From: Candidatus Avimonas caecicola
Lineage (GTDB): Bacteria > Bacillota > Clostridia > Oscillospirales > Acutalibacteraceae
DNA: 64,000 bases
Reading direction: 5' to 3'
Assembly (NCBI GenBank): GCA_904419875.1
Contig: CAJFTG010000009.1
Span: 1-64,000 of the forward strand
Within the stretch, counting starts at the first letter, position 1. Each line of letters opens with the position of its first letter. Shown piece after piece: positions 27,305 through 35,495 of this stretch. A program made the translations under genes and the position numbers. Under the pieces are notes generated by a model that worked only from the letters and a program-made list of their open reading frames with translations, did no database searches and was not told the origin of the DNA.

Positions 27305-28330
27305 TTAAAGACTGCGCACGGAATCGCGTTCCACAATCTCCAGCGGAATGGCCACGTCCCTTTTGGGGCTGGACGGGTTATCCACCGCGTCCAGGGCCAG
27401 CTCCACGGCAACCCGCCCTTTCTCCTTGATATTCTGCCGCACCGTCGTCAGGCCGGGTGAAGAAATATTAGCGACAAAGATATCGTCAAAACCTACCACC
27501 GAGATGTCGCCGGGCACGGACAAGCCGGCTTCGGATACGCCCTTGATCACACCGGCCGCCATAATGTCCGCGGTGGCGAAAATCGCCGTCACATCCGGAC
27601 AGATGCGGGCGATCTGCCGGGCGGTTTCAATTCCGTATTCATAGCCCACATTTCCGGAAAAGACCAGGTTGCGGTCAAAGGGGAGGCCCGCCTCGTCCAG
27701 CGCGTCGCGGTAGCCGAACAGCCGTTTTTGGTTCACTCCCGACGCCTCCACCGCTCCCGAAACAAAGGCGATGCGCCGATGGCCGCGCTGAATCAGATGG
27801 TTGGTCGCGAGGTACCCGCCGTGGCGGTCGTTGGTCCCCACCGAATGGAAAAAATGATCGTTCCGGTAGCAATCCACCAGCACCAGAGGGATTTTTGCCT
27901 CTTTATAGGCGTCGATGTCGTCCGACGGATAGATGCCCAGAATAATGATGGCGTCCAACCCATGGTTCTGCGCGATTTCCACATAACTCTGGCCGACGCT
28001 GGTGCCCGAAATCAACAGGCGGTAGCCCCGGGTACGGGCCGTGTATTCCACGGCGCTCAAAAAATCGCCGTAAAAGGGGTTGCTGAACATGAATTCCTTG
28101 CCCGGCTCCGTCTGCGGGATGACCACCCCGATCAGGTTGGACCGGCGGTAGCGAAGCGAACGCGCGGACAGGTTAGGGACATAGCCCAGCCTCTCCACCG
28201 CCGCGTTGACCTTGGCAATCGTCTCGGGGGTGATGCTCTCGGAAACCTTATTATTTAAAACGTACGAGATGGTGGCCGTCGAAACGCCCGCCTCTCTGGC
28301 CACGTCCCGTATTGTCACACGTCTAGCCAT
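27305..28330 (-). CDS. LacI-family transcriptional regulator
   Basis: A 341-residue repressor/activator. The N-terminal helix-turn-helix TIRDVAREAGVSTATISYVLN and hinge helix (LSARSLRYRRSN) precede a periplasmic-binding-protein-like sugar domain with AIIILGIYPSDD and FATADIMAAGVI. It is the first gene of the sugar locus and almost certainly controls it. Its own promoter is consensus-like. The inducer is probably a sugar of the pathway. The ATG at 28330 is the start, with AGGAAGAG about 11 bases upstream. Confidence 0.94.
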   Translation of the reverse strand: MARRVTIRDVAREAGVSTATISYVLNNKVSESITPETIAKVNAAVERLGYVPNLSARSLRYRRSNLIGVVIPQTEPGKEFMFSNPFYGDFLSAVEYTARTRGYRLLISGTSVGQSYVEIAQNHGLDAIIILGIYPSDDIDAYKEAKIPLVLVDCYRNDHFFHSVGTNDRHGGYLATNHLIQRGHRRIAFVSGAVEASGVNQKRLFGYRDALDEAGLPFDRNLVFSGNVGYEYGIETARQIARICPDVTAIFATADIMAAGVIKGVSEAGLSVPGDISVVGFDDIFVANISSPGLTTVRQNIKEKGRVAVELALDAVDNPSSPKRDVAIPLEIVERDSVRSL

Positions 28331-28349
28331 CCTGTCATCTCTTCCTTAT

Positions 28350-28390
28350 CTGTTTAAGTTAAGGATATACCATTATTTAGCAGTTGTCAA
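28350..28390 (-). promoter_or_regulatory. Promoter of lacI and the sugar operon, with candidate operator
   Basis: TTGACA (28385-28390) and TATCCT (28362-28367) are spaced by 17 bases. Directly downstream, the sequence CTTAACTTAAACAG overlaps the expected start of transcription and shares CTTAAAC with the two palindromes at 18737 and 26821. This suggests autoregulation. No other gene is visible in 28331-28520, which is AT-rich. Confidence 0.65.
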
Positions 28391-28524
28391 GTACCTTGTG
28401 CAAAATAATTTTATATTATCCCTTTCTTTTTTGTGCACATGCGTATCTTGCAGCCGTATCTTTTACTGATAGCTTTAAGTAAACAAGTCACACTTTAGCA
28501 AAACAAGTGAAAATTTGTTACAAA

Positions 28525-28552
28525 AGGGAGGCAGGTTTCCCTGCCTCCCTTT
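28525..28552 (-). terminator. Terminator after gpmA
   Basis: A 12-bp perfect stem (28525-28536 with 28541-28552) and 4-base loop is flanked by A and T runs on both sides, so it could work in both directions. It ends the leftward gpmA transcript about 75 bases past the stop and insulates the lacI promoter. Confidence 0.85.
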
Positions 28553-28625
28553 TTCCTCCCATTTCCTGCGCCCTTGTGGCTGCCGCTCTCAGGCCGCCGT
28601 CCGCGGCGGCGGACAACCGCATCCG

Positions 28626-29372
28626 CTACTTGCCCGCTTTGCCCTGATTGGCCACCTTCTGCATTTTACGTTCAACCAAAGCCGGGTCGCCCAGAAAGAC
28701 CTTTTGAAGGACGTGGAAATCCCGGTCGAATTCGTACACCAGAGGGATGCCCGTGGGCAGATTGACCCCCATGATCTGCTCCGGAGTCAGCCCTTCAAAG
28801 GTCATGACCAGCGCGCGCAGAGAGTTGCCGTGCGCGGCGATCAGCACCCGTTCGCCGGCAAGCACCCGCGGCCGGATCTCCTGTTCAAAGTAGGGCACCG
28901 CCCGGGCGATGGTGGTCCGCAGGCTCTCGGTCAGCGGCAGTGCGGCGGCGTCCACACCGCGGTATTGCTCCTGCAGCGCCGGATTCCGCGGGTCGTGCGG
29001 GTCAAGCGCCGGGGGCTCAACGTCGAAGGAGCGGCGCCAGATTCTCACCTGTTCCTCCCCATACTTCTCCGCCGTTTCGGATTTGTTCAGCCCCTGCAGC
29101 GCGCCGTAATGCCGTTCATTCAGCTTCCAGCTCTTGACGACCGGCAGCCATTCCCGGTCCATTGCCTCCAGGGCCAGGTTCAGGGTGTGGATCGCCCGCT
29201 TGAGGCAGGAGGTATAACAGCGGTCAAAATCCAGCCCGGCCTCCTTCATCAGACGGCCGGCCTCCCCGGCCTCCCGCACGCCTTCCGCCGACAGACCCAC
29301 GTCGGTCCATCCGGTAAACCGGTTTTCCCGGTTCCACTCGCTCTCTCCATGCCGGACCAGCACCAGTTTCAT
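28626..29372 (-). CDS. gpmA: 2,3-bisphosphoglycerate-dependent phosphoglycerate mutase
   Basis: A glycolytic enzyme of 248 residues interconverting 3- and 2-phosphoglycerate. It starts [27 protein letters not shown], the phosphohistidine loop. The second histidine is in [12 protein letters not shown] and [21 protein letters not shown] is conserved. The length is normal for the family. The ATG at 29372 has AAAGGAGAAGG upstream and lies only 15 bases after the stop of the decayed ZIP transporter, so the two once formed an operon. A metal-independent mutase downstream of metal-controlled genes may reflect sparing of manganese-dependent Pgm; this is inference. Confidence 0.95.
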   Translation of the reverse strand: MKLVLVRHGESEWNRENRFTGWTDVGLSAEGVREAGEAGRLMKEAGLDFDRCYTSCLKRAIHTLNLALEAMDREWLPVVKSWKLNERHYGALQGLNKSETAEKYGEEQVRIWRRSFDVEPPALDPHDPRNPALQEQYRGVDAAALPLTESLRTTIARAVPYFEQEIRPRVLAGERVLIAAHGNSLRALVMTFEGLTPEQIMGVNLPTGIPLVYEFDRDFHVLQKVFLGDPALVERKMQKVANQGKAGK

Positions 29373-29387
29373 AACATCCTTCTCCTT

Positions 29388-30188
29388 TCATCCAAGCGCA
29401 GCATCCCGAATCATCATAAGGGAAAATCCAGCCCTAACCCCCAGCGTCCCGGCGTGGGAGCGCTCTCCCGGATGCGCTCCCGGGCCCAGCCCCTCCGCCG
29501 CGGCGCAGAGCGGCGCCCCCGCCGCAAAGAACAGCAGCCACGGCGTCAGGGTCCGAAGACCGCCGGCTGCCGGAACAACCAGAATGCCGAAACCGGCTCC
29601 ACCGCGCCGAAGCGGCCGCCGTACCAAAACGAACGGCCGTCGGACAGCCCCTCCTGCCGCAGAAGGAGGGAAACGGACGCCCCTTCCGGAAAGTTCTGGA
29701 TACCGGGCCCCAGGGCAAGGGCCAAAGCCGCCCGCCGCGTCGCCGGCTCGCCGGGCCCAAGGGCGGAGGAGAGGCGAGGGAGAGCCCTGCCGCCATCCCC
29801 TCCGGGATGTCATACAGAGTGACCACGTGACCGCCGGCACCCGAAGCGTGATCCGCCGCCAGAGCTGCGTTCGGTCCCTCGGGCCGGTCGTTCCCGGGGT
29901 GCAGGCGCGGCAGCAGCGCATCCAGCAGCATCAGGAAACCAACGCCCAGGGCAAAACCGCCCGCGGGGGCTACGGCCGCTCAGGCCGGCCGCTTCGCTTC
30001 CCCGGTCGCGGGAAGCAGAAGGGTCCACACCGACGCGGCGGTCAGCACCCGGCGGCGAAGCCGGGAAACACCCGTTGGGCGGCGGCGCCCGCGGCCTTCC
30101 GGCAGGGAAACGCCATCCCCGCTCCCGGCGTCCTCATCAGGAACGGAAAGCCCGTCCCAACGGCGGCCCATAAAAGCGATTGCGCGAA
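29388..30188 (-). pseudogene. Decayed ZIP-family metal transporter
   Basis: Read in pieces across frames, the minus strand spells a complete ZIP transporter: LLWAAVGTGFPFLM, GFAAG, then after a one-base loss TAASVWTLLLPA, an in-frame stop, ALGVGFLMLLDALLPRLHPGNDRPEG, DIPEGMAAGLS, after further frameshifts IQNFPEGASVSLLLRQEGLS and GILVV, and finally TPWLLFFAAGA and MMIRDAALG before the stop at 29388. At least two frameshifts, one stop and changes in the metal-site HN pair (now YD) make it non-functional. AAGGAGGGG at about 30195 marks the former ribosome site. Intact ZIPs of this kind import zinc, iron or manganese, fitting the metal-regulated unit upstream. Confidence 0.82.
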
Positions 30189-30276
30189 ACCCCTCCTTGT
30201 CCCAGTATATGACCCGCCGCCCTTGGATATACGCAGGAGGGTCCCGAATCCTGCCGGCAGAACCGCTTTTCCCAAC

Positions 30277-30310
30277 CCTTCCGCCGGCCCTTCCGCGGCC
30301 CTTCCGCCGA
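30277..30310 (-). repeat. Tandem repeat between flavodoxin and the ZIP pseudogene
   Basis: About three copies of an 11-12 bp unit, CCCTTCCGC(C)GG on the plus strand. The purine-rich complement lies in the sense of transcription. The rest of 30189-30386 shows no gene. Confidence 0.55.
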
Positions 30311-30386
30311 CCGCGCCGGTTCCCCGTGCTGCGGCCGGCCCTCAGACGGGCCGCGTTTCCGGCCGCAGCCGCCTCCTTCTATGTAC

Positions 30387-30809
30387 TCAGAGCAGCGCCC
30401 TTCCCAGCGCTTCACAGGCGGCCAGCGCCGTGTCGTCGGGGGCCTCGTTGCAGATGACGCTGTCGCACGCCAGCAAGGCGCCGTCCCCTCGGCAGGTCTC
30501 CTCCCAGGTGCGCATCCACTCGCCGCCCCCCCAGCCGTAGGAGCCGAAAAGCGCGATTTTCCTGCCGCCGAGCTTCGGCTCGCAGGCGGCGAACATCGGC
30601 TCAAACTCGCTTTCTTCCAGCTGCTCCGCCCCCATGGACGGGCAGCCGAACGCCACCGCGTCAAATTCCTCCAGCCTGTCTGCGTCAAACCGGGCCGCCG
30701 TGAACACGGATGCCTCCGCGCCGGCCGCCTGCACGCCCTCCGCCACCTTGCGGGCCATCTGCTCGGTGTTCCCGGTACCGCTCCAATAGACAACGGCAAT
30801 TTTGCTCAT
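30387..30809 (-). CDS. Short-chain flavodoxin
   Basis: A 140-residue FMN-binding electron carrier, typical length. The phosphate-binding loop VYWSGTGNTEQMA is at the N-terminus, and FGSYGWGGGEWM forms the second isoalloxazine loop. Flavodoxin replaces ferredoxin when iron is short, which fits its place downstream of a DtxR-type operator together with DUF2325 and DUF3793. It starts 30 bases after the DUF3793 stop and is therefore in the same transcript. Confidence 0.93.
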   Translation of the reverse strand: MSKIAVVYWSGTGNTEQMARKVAEGVQAAGAEASVFTAARFDADRLEEFDAVAFGCPSMGAEQLEESEFEPMFAACEPKLGGRKIALFGSYGWGGGEWMRTWEETCRGDGALLACDSVICNEAPDDTALAACEALGRALL

Positions 30810-30839
30810 GGTTTTGTCCCTCGTTTCTCAAAAATTATG

Positions 30840-31409
30840 TCAAGCCGCCACAGTGAGCTGCCAAACACTCCGTCCTTCCTGCCAGAGACGGGTATACACA
30901 TCCCGGCATTTTTTGAATTTGGCGAATAGCTTGACGGCTTCGCGCTCGTCGCCGTACACCTTCCAGCAGCCGGAGCACTTGCTGTTGCGCCCTTCGTTTT
31001 GAATGAAGCCCTCGACGTCCCCCAGCGGGTAGCCCAGGAACAGGCCGATCTCGTGGGGAAAGCCTCCGTCCGCCCTCAGCCGCCTCCTCAGGGTTTCCAG
31101 CGCCGGAACGGGCTGCGCGCTTTCATAGCCGCACTGTCTCAGGAAACGGGCGACCCCCGGCCGGCTCAGGTCCCGGCGCAGGCTCGAACGCCGGCAGACA
31201 TAAATCAGCGCCGACCGTCGGCCCTCCGCCGGCCGTTCCTGCCGGCGGAGGGCCAGCAGGGAAATCCCCTTGCCGCCGAGCCGCCGGTTCCACTCCTCCA
31301 GCTGGCTCTGCAGGTCCTCCTCCGAGGAATACGCCAGGCAGAAAAGGCTGGCGGTTTTCAGAGACGCCAAGGTGGGCGAACAGTGTTCAATCAGGTATTT
31401 TTCAAACAA
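30840..31409 (-). CDS. DUF3793 family protein
   Basis: About 189 residues with a TTG start at 31409, chosen because AAAGGGGG lies 7 bases upstream; the ATG at 31439 lies within a 10-bp tandem repeat. Conserved-looking segments are IEHCSPTLASLKTASLF, LYVCRR-type strands, FPHEIGLFLGYPLGDVEGFI, and CSGCWKVYGDEREAVKLFAKFKKC with a CxxC. DUF3793 proteins are common in Clostridia near flavodoxin and iron genes, but their function is unknown to me. This context suggests a role in iron-limited cells. Confidence 0.85.
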   Translation of the reverse strand: MFEKYLIEHCSPTLASLKTASLFCLAYSSEEDLQSQLEEWNRRLGGKGISLLALRRQERPAEGRRSALIYVCRRSSLRRDLSRPGVARFLRQCGYESAQPVPALETLRRRLRADGGFPHEIGLFLGYPLGDVEGFIQNEGRNSKCSGCWKVYGDEREAVKLFAKFKKCRDVYTRLWQEGRSVWQLTVAA

Positions 31410-31420
31410 GCCGGTTCCCC

Positions 31421-31450
31421 CTTTCCCATGCTTTCCCATGCTTTCCCAAG
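31421..31450 (-). repeat. Three tandem copies of a 10-bp unit
   Basis: CTTTCCCATG is repeated exactly twice, and a third copy differs at one base. It lies in the gap between DUF2325 and DUF3793, just ahead of the TTG start. In the mRNA it reads CATGGGAAAG. Confidence 0.8.
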
Positions 31451-31468
31451 CCTCTCCAGGCCTTTCCC

Positions 31469-31756
31469 CTAAACGGCGGCGCAGTGCTCGGAGAGCACGG
31501 AGTGCAGAGCCGCCGCGCTGCTGGTGTGAATCCTGGCGACCGGGATATTATTGCGCTTCGCCTCCTGGAAGGCGCTGATCACCATTTTGTGCGACACCGT
31601 GTTGGTAAAGAGAATCAACAGGTCCGGGCAGCCCATCTTCTTTTTCAGGGAGCCGTTCTCCTTGCAGAACACCTTGGCCTTGCAGCCGTAGCCGCGGCAG
31701 ATGGTTTCATACTGGCAGGCCATCCGTTCATTGCCGCCCACGATCACTATGCTCAT
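31469..31756 (-). CDS. DUF2325 domain protein
   Basis: A 95-residue protein starting MSIVIVGGNERMACQYETIC and containing GYGCKAKVFCKENGSLKKKMG and LILFTNTVSHKMVISA. These are the small Rossmann-like features of DUF2325. The ATG at 31756 with AAAGGAACG upstream fits; the open frame extending to 31888 has no ribosome site. It is the first gene of the transcript that continues into DUF3793 and flavodoxin and that starts at a promoter with a TTAG-N6-CTAA operator. Its function is not known. Confidence 0.87.
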   Translation of the reverse strand: MSIVIVGGNERMACQYETICRGYGCKAKVFCKENGSLKKKMGCPDLLILFTNTVSHKMVISAFQEAKRNNIPVARIHTSSAAALHSVLSEHCAAV

Positions 31757-31891
31757 TGTTCGTTCCTTTCTCCGCAAATATTCATCGGCGGGCCGGCCCC
31801 GAGGCCAGCCCTTTCTTCCTCGGCAACAAGCGGGCGCTCCCGCCCGCTTGCCCGCGCCGGACGCCGGCAAAACCAGGGAAGCGGTCAATCA

Positions 31892-31919
31892 CCAATAGTT
31901 AGTTATAACTAACTATTGG
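31892..31919. promoter_or_regulatory. Perfect 28-bp palindrome in the DUF2325 leader
   Basis: A perfect palindrome of 28 bases centred at TTAGTTATAACTAA. It contains the TTAG-N6-CTAA motif found at the other metal promoters and lies about 50 bases downstream of the expected start of transcription. It is probably a second, high-affinity operator for the DtxR-type regulator. Confidence 0.7.
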
Positions 31920-31956
31920 CTTGAAAAATAGCGCCCGCTCATTCCTTTTGGCGCTA

Positions 31957-31972
31957 GTTAGTATTGACTAAC
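31957..31972. promoter_or_regulatory. DtxR-type operator at the DUF2325 promoter
   Basis: GTTAGTATTGACTAAC has 6-bp inverted arms around four bases. It begins right after the -10 box and overlaps the expected start of transcription, a typical repressor position. Confidence 0.7.
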
Positions 31973-31976
31973 ACAA

Positions 31977-32005
31977 AGCATACCATACTCTTCCGCTCCT
32001 GTCAA
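31977..32005 (-). promoter_or_regulatory. Promoter of the DUF2325-DUF3793-flavodoxin unit
   Basis: TTGACA (32000-32005) and TATGCT (31977-31982) are spaced by exactly 17 bases on the minus strand. The operator at 31957-31972 adjoins it. Confidence 0.75.
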
Positions 32006-32147
32006 TGCGTTTCGGCGGAATTTTTCCGCAGCGGCGGCAGCCGCGCCCTTCAGGCGAGTAGCCCCCGGAGCATCGGAAGAGCACCGGAAAAGCCGTAGGA
32101 TGCCGCCGCTCCGTGTCAGCGAGAAAATGAGAAAGTGAGAAAGCGAG

Positions 32148-32190
32148 AAAACGGCCTGCGGGCCGCCGTACAGGGGCCGCAGGCCGTTTT
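32148..32190 (-). terminator. Terminator of the feo operon
   Basis: A 14-bp stem (AAAACGGCCTGCGG with its complement at 32177-32190) has T runs at both ends. It lies about 200 bases beyond the last feo gene and upstream of the next promoter. Positions 32191-32396 hold nothing recognisable. Confidence 0.75.
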
Positions 32191-32396
32191 TAGAAAGTTA
32201 TGGCGAGCCGCCGCCAGCCACAGCAAGCCGCTGTGACAGAGTACAGCGCGCGGGCCCGGGCGCGGCTTCGCGCCTGCAGGACGAGGTAGGCAGGCCGCGG
32301 ATGGGAAGTCGCCGTCGGGCGGACGCCTTCCGGCAGGCGGCGGTTTTCAGGGATTTCGGCAGGCTTACTCCCGCCGCGCAATCCCCGCTCCCGCCG

Positions 32397-32582
32397 TCAC
32401 GGCCTGCGCGGCGTGTCCCCGTGGCACGCGCCCGAGGAGGGGCAGTGGTCGCAGCCGCAGCCGCAGGAGGACCGCCCCCTTTTTCTGTCACGGTACAGCT
32501 TTCTCACAATCAGCGCCACGACCGCCAGAACCGCCAGACCGATGAGGATGGAACCGCCGTACAACGTCAGGAATTGCAGCAT
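32397..32582 (-). CDS. FeoB-associated Cys-rich membrane protein
   Basis: A 61-residue protein with one membrane helix (GGSILIGLAVLAVVALIV), a basic stretch and a cysteine cluster CGCGCDHCPSSGAC. This is the layout of the small protein that follows feoB in many Clostridia. The ATG at 32582 has AAAGGAGGGG upstream, and the gene starts 42 bases after the feoB stop. It probably helps the ferrous-iron transporter; its mechanism is not established. Confidence 0.88.
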   Translation of the reverse strand: MLQFLTLYGGSILIGLAVLAVVALIVRKLYRDRKRGRSSCGCGCDHCPSSGACHGDTPRRP

Positions 32583-32624
32583 ATCGACCCCTCCTTTGGG
32601 AATCCGTTGAGCCGACGGACAGCG

Positions 32625-35048
32625 TCAGACTCTCACTTTTCTGCGCAGCGTATGGCTCTCCTTATACGGGCGGAAGAGCTGGAACAGGATGAGGGCCAGC
32701 AGCAGGAAAGCGGCAATCACGCCGATCACGCCTCCCACGCCGGCGACGCTGCCGGTAAACAGCGAACCGAGCTGGTAAATGATCATGGAAACGACGTACG
32801 CGAACACGCACTGGTAGCCGATGGCGAAGAGGGTCCACTTCCAGTTGTTCATCTCGCGCTTGATGGCGCCCATCGCCGCAAAGCAGGGAGCGCACAGGAG
32901 GTTGAAGACCAGGAAGGAGTAGGCGGACAGCATGGTGAAATGCTGCTGCATGTTCGCCCAGACCTGCCAGCCGTTTTCAGCCACCTCTTCAAACCCGCCG
33001 TACAGGACGCCGAAGGTGCCCACCACGTTTTCCTTGGCAATCAGGCCGGTGATGCAGGCCACGGCCGCCTGCCAGTCGCCCCAGCCGAGCGGCTTGAAGA
33101 TCCAGGCGATGCCGGTGCCGATTACCGCCAGAATGGAATTGTTCAGGTCGCTGACCATGCCGAACCGGCCGTTCTCCACGCCGAAGCCCTGGAGGAACCA
33201 CAGAAGGATCGCGGACAGCAGGATGATGGTGCCGGCCTTCTTGATGAAGGACCAGGCGCGCTCCCACATCGAGCGGAGCACATTGCCCACGGTGGGCAGA
33301 TGGTAGGCCGGCAGCTCCATGACAAAGGGCGCCGGGTCGCCGGCAAACATCCTGGTTTTCTTCAGCATAATGCCGGAGACGACGATGGCCGCCACGCCGA
33401 CGAAATAGGCGCTCGGCGCCACCCACCAGGCTCCGTCGAACAGCGCGCCGGCAATCAGCGCGATGATCGGCAGCTTGGCGCCGCAGGGAATAAAGGTGGT
33501 GGTCATGACCGTCATCCGGCGGTCGCGCTCGTTTTCAATGGTGCGGGAGGCCATCACGCCGGGAATTCCGCAGCCGGTGCCGATGAGCATCGGGATGAAG
33601 GATTTGCCGGACAGGCCGAACTTGCGGAAGATACGGTCCATCACGAACGCGATGCGCGCCATGTAGCCGCAGCCCTCCAGGAATGCCAGGAAGATGAACA
33701 GCACCAGCATCTGCGGCACAAAGCCGAGCACCGCGCCGACGCCGCCGACGATGCCGTCGAGGATCAGCCCTCTGAGCCAGTCGACGCAGTTCACCGCCTC
33801 CAGGCCGCTTTCGATCAACACCGGGATACCGGGCACCCACACGCCGTAATCGGCCGGGTCGGGCTCCTCGAGCGCCGACGCCTCTTCATACGCCGCGAAA
33901 TCCACGGGGAGCGTCTGGGTCAGGTTGCCCTCGTCGTCATACAGGTAAGCCTCCGTGGTCAGGTCGGTCGCTTCGGCGGGATCCAGCCCTGCGTCGGCGG
34001 CGGCCGCCTCGAACGCTTCCACCATGGCGCCGGGCGCCTCGTATTCGCCCGCCGCTTCCTCATAATCCGCAGAGCCGATGCCGAACAGGTGCCAGCCCTC
34101 GCCGAACACCCCGTCGTTCGCCCAGTCGGTCGCCCAGGTGCCCACCGTGGACACCGACACGAAATACACGATGAACATGACCACCGCGAAGATCGGGAGA
34201 GCCGCCCAGCGGTTGGTCACCACCTTGTCAATCTTGTCCGAGGTGGACAGGCGCCCCGCATTCTTCTTCTTATAGCAACTCTTGATGATGGAGGCGATAT
34301 ACACATACCGCTCGTTGGTGATGATGCTCTCCGCATCGTCGTCCAGTTCCTTTTCGGCGGCTTTGATGTCCTCCTCAATGTGGCCGAGGACCGCCTTGTC
34401 CAGATTGAGCTGCTCCAGCACCTTCTCGTCCCGCTCAAAAATCTTGATCGCGTACCAGCGCTGCTGCTCGGCCGGCATGCCGTGAACCGCCGCCTCCTCA
34501 ATGTGGGCGATGGCGTGCTCCACCGCGCCGCTGAAGGTATGCTGGGGGATGACGGCCGGGCCGGAGGCCGCCTTGACCGCCTCCTGCGCCGCCTCCATGA
34601 TGCCGTCGCCCCTGAGCGCGGAGATTTCCACCACCTGGCAGCCGAGCTGGCGGGAAAGCTCCGCCACATGGATGTGGTCCCCGTTTTTCTTGACCACATC
34701 CATCATGTTGACCGCCACCACCACCGGGATGCCGAGCTCGGTGAGCTGGGTGGTCAGATACAGGTTGCGTTCCAGGTTGGTGCCGTCGACGATGTTCAGG
34801 ATCGCATCCGGCCGGTCGTTGATGAGGTAATTGCGGGCCACCACCTCTTCCAGCGTGTAAGGGGACAGCGAGTAGATGCCCGGCAGGTCCATAATCGTGA
34901 CGTCGCTGTGCTTTTTCAGCCTGCCTTCCTTTTTCTCGACCGTAACGCCCGGCCAGTTGCCGACAAACTGGTTGGAGCCGGTCAGCGCGTTGAACAGGGT
35001 GGTTTTCCCGCTGTTCGGATTCCCCGCCAGGGCTATTCGAATATTCAT
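32625..35048 (-). CDS. feoB: Ferrous iron transporter FeoB
   Basis: An 807-residue membrane GTPase importing Fe(II). The G domain has GNPNSGKTTLFN, the GNWPGVTVEKKEG switch, DLPG and NMMD. A helical spacer and two Gate domains (FVPQMLVLFIFLAFLEGCGYMARIAFVMDR, GTGCGIPGVMA and FIPCGAKLP) follow. An acidic insertion at about 306-403 after the first helix (ADYEEAAGEYEAPGAM...) is unusual and should face outside. The ATG at 35048 is chosen because the protein then starts NIRIALAGNPNSGKT; the frame is open 14 codons further. A DtxR-like box lies at 35083-35096 just upstream. Confidence 0.96.
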   Translation of the reverse strand: MNIRIALAGNPNSGKTTLFNALTGSNQFVGNWPGVTVEKKEGRLKKHSDVTIMDLPGIYSLSPYTLEEVVARNYLINDRPDAILNIVDGTNLERNLYLTTQLTELGIPVVVAVNMMDVVKKNGDHIHVAELSRQLGCQVVEISALRGDGIMEAAQEAVKAASGPAVIPQHTFSGAVEHAIAHIEEAAVHGMPAEQQRWYAIKIFERDEKVLEQLNLDKAVLGHIEEDIKAAEKELDDDAESIITNERYVYIASIIKSCYKKKNAGRLSTSDKIDKVVTNRWAALPIFAVVMFIVYFVSVSTVGTWATDWANDGVFGEGWHLFGIGSADYEEAAGEYEAPGAMVEAFEAAAADAGLDPAEATDLTTEAYLYDDEGNLTQTLPVDFAAYEEASALEEPDPADYGVWVPGIPVLIESGLEAVNCVDWLRGLILDGIVGGVGAVLGFVPQMLVLFIFLAFLEGCGYMARIAFVMDRIFRKFGLSGKSFIPMLIGTGCGIPGVMASRTIENERDRRMTVMTTTFIPCGAKLPIIALIAGALFDGAWWVAPSAYFVGVAAIVVSGIMLKKTRMFAGDPAPFVMELPAYHLPTVGNVLRSMWERAWSFIKKAGTIILLSAILLWFLQGFGVENGRFGMVSDLNNSILAVIGTGIAWIFKPLGWGDWQAAVACITGLIAKENVVGTFGVLYGGFEEVAENGWQVWANMQQHFTMLSAYSFLVFNLLCAPCFAAMGAIKREMNNWKWTLFAIGYQCVFAYVVSMIIYQLGSLFTGSVAGVGGVIGVIAAFLLLALILFQLFRPYKESHTLRRKVRV

Positions 35049-35082
35049 CGCACTTCTTCCCTTCCGATCTTTCCATATGTAA

Positions 35083-35096
35083 TTAGCCACAGCTAA
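35083..35096. promoter_or_regulatory. DtxR-type box between feoA and feoB
   Basis: TTAGCCACAGCTAA fits the TTAG-N6-CTAA pattern seen at the two metal promoters. It may allow extra metal control of feoB inside the operon. Confidence 0.55.
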
Positions 35097-35130
35097 CCTT
35101 TGCGCGGACCAAGGCGCCGCCCCGCGGGGC

Positions 35131-35352
35131 TCACTCCACCTCGATCATTTCCGCGTCCGCCTTGCGCAGGGAAAGCTCATAGCCGCGCACCGTGACCTCC
35201 ACCGGGTCGCCGAGCGGCGCCACCTTGCGGACGTACACCTCGACGCCGCGGGTGATGCCCATGTCCATAATCCGGCGCTTGACCGCGCCCTCGCCGTGGA
35301 GCTTCACGACCTTCGCCGTGGAACCCACCCTGGCATGCTTCAACGTTTTCAT
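35131..35352 (-). CDS. feoA: FeoA domain protein (second copy)
   Basis: A small SH3-like protein of 73 residues: GSTAKVVKLHGEGAVKRRIMDMGITRGVEVYVRKVAPLGDPVEVTVRGYELSLRKADAEMIEV. It has the FeoA signature of a turn after MGI and the GDP-x-EV-x-VRGYELSLRK end. The ATG follows AGGAGG. It lies directly upstream of feoB and probably binds FeoB to regulate transport. Confidence 0.95.
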   Translation of the reverse strand: MKTLKHARVGSTAKVVKLHGEGAVKRRIMDMGITRGVEVYVRKVAPLGDPVEVTVRGYELSLRKADAEMIEVE

Positions 35353-35495
35353 TCCAAGCCTCCTGTCTTTCCCGCTTTACGCCCGGCGGACGGGAAGGCC
35401 CCCGTTCCCCCGACATAAAACCGCATTGAAAAAACGGGCGCAGCCCTCCCCTGCGGGAGAACGTCCCTTTTCTCCGAAATCTTTTGCCGCCGGCG

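Noticed and set aside
29388-30275. Several separate small genes on the minus strand
   Set aside because: Read together they are fragments of one ZIP transporter in different frames, so they are given as one pseudogene.
31892-31919. Terminator
   Set aside because: The palindrome is AT-rich, has no loop or T-run and contains the shared operator motif, so a protein-binding site is more likely.
32301-35096. Open frame of 931 codons on the plus strand
   Set aside because: It is antisense to feoB, which is certain from its motifs. The frame is a GC-bias artefact.
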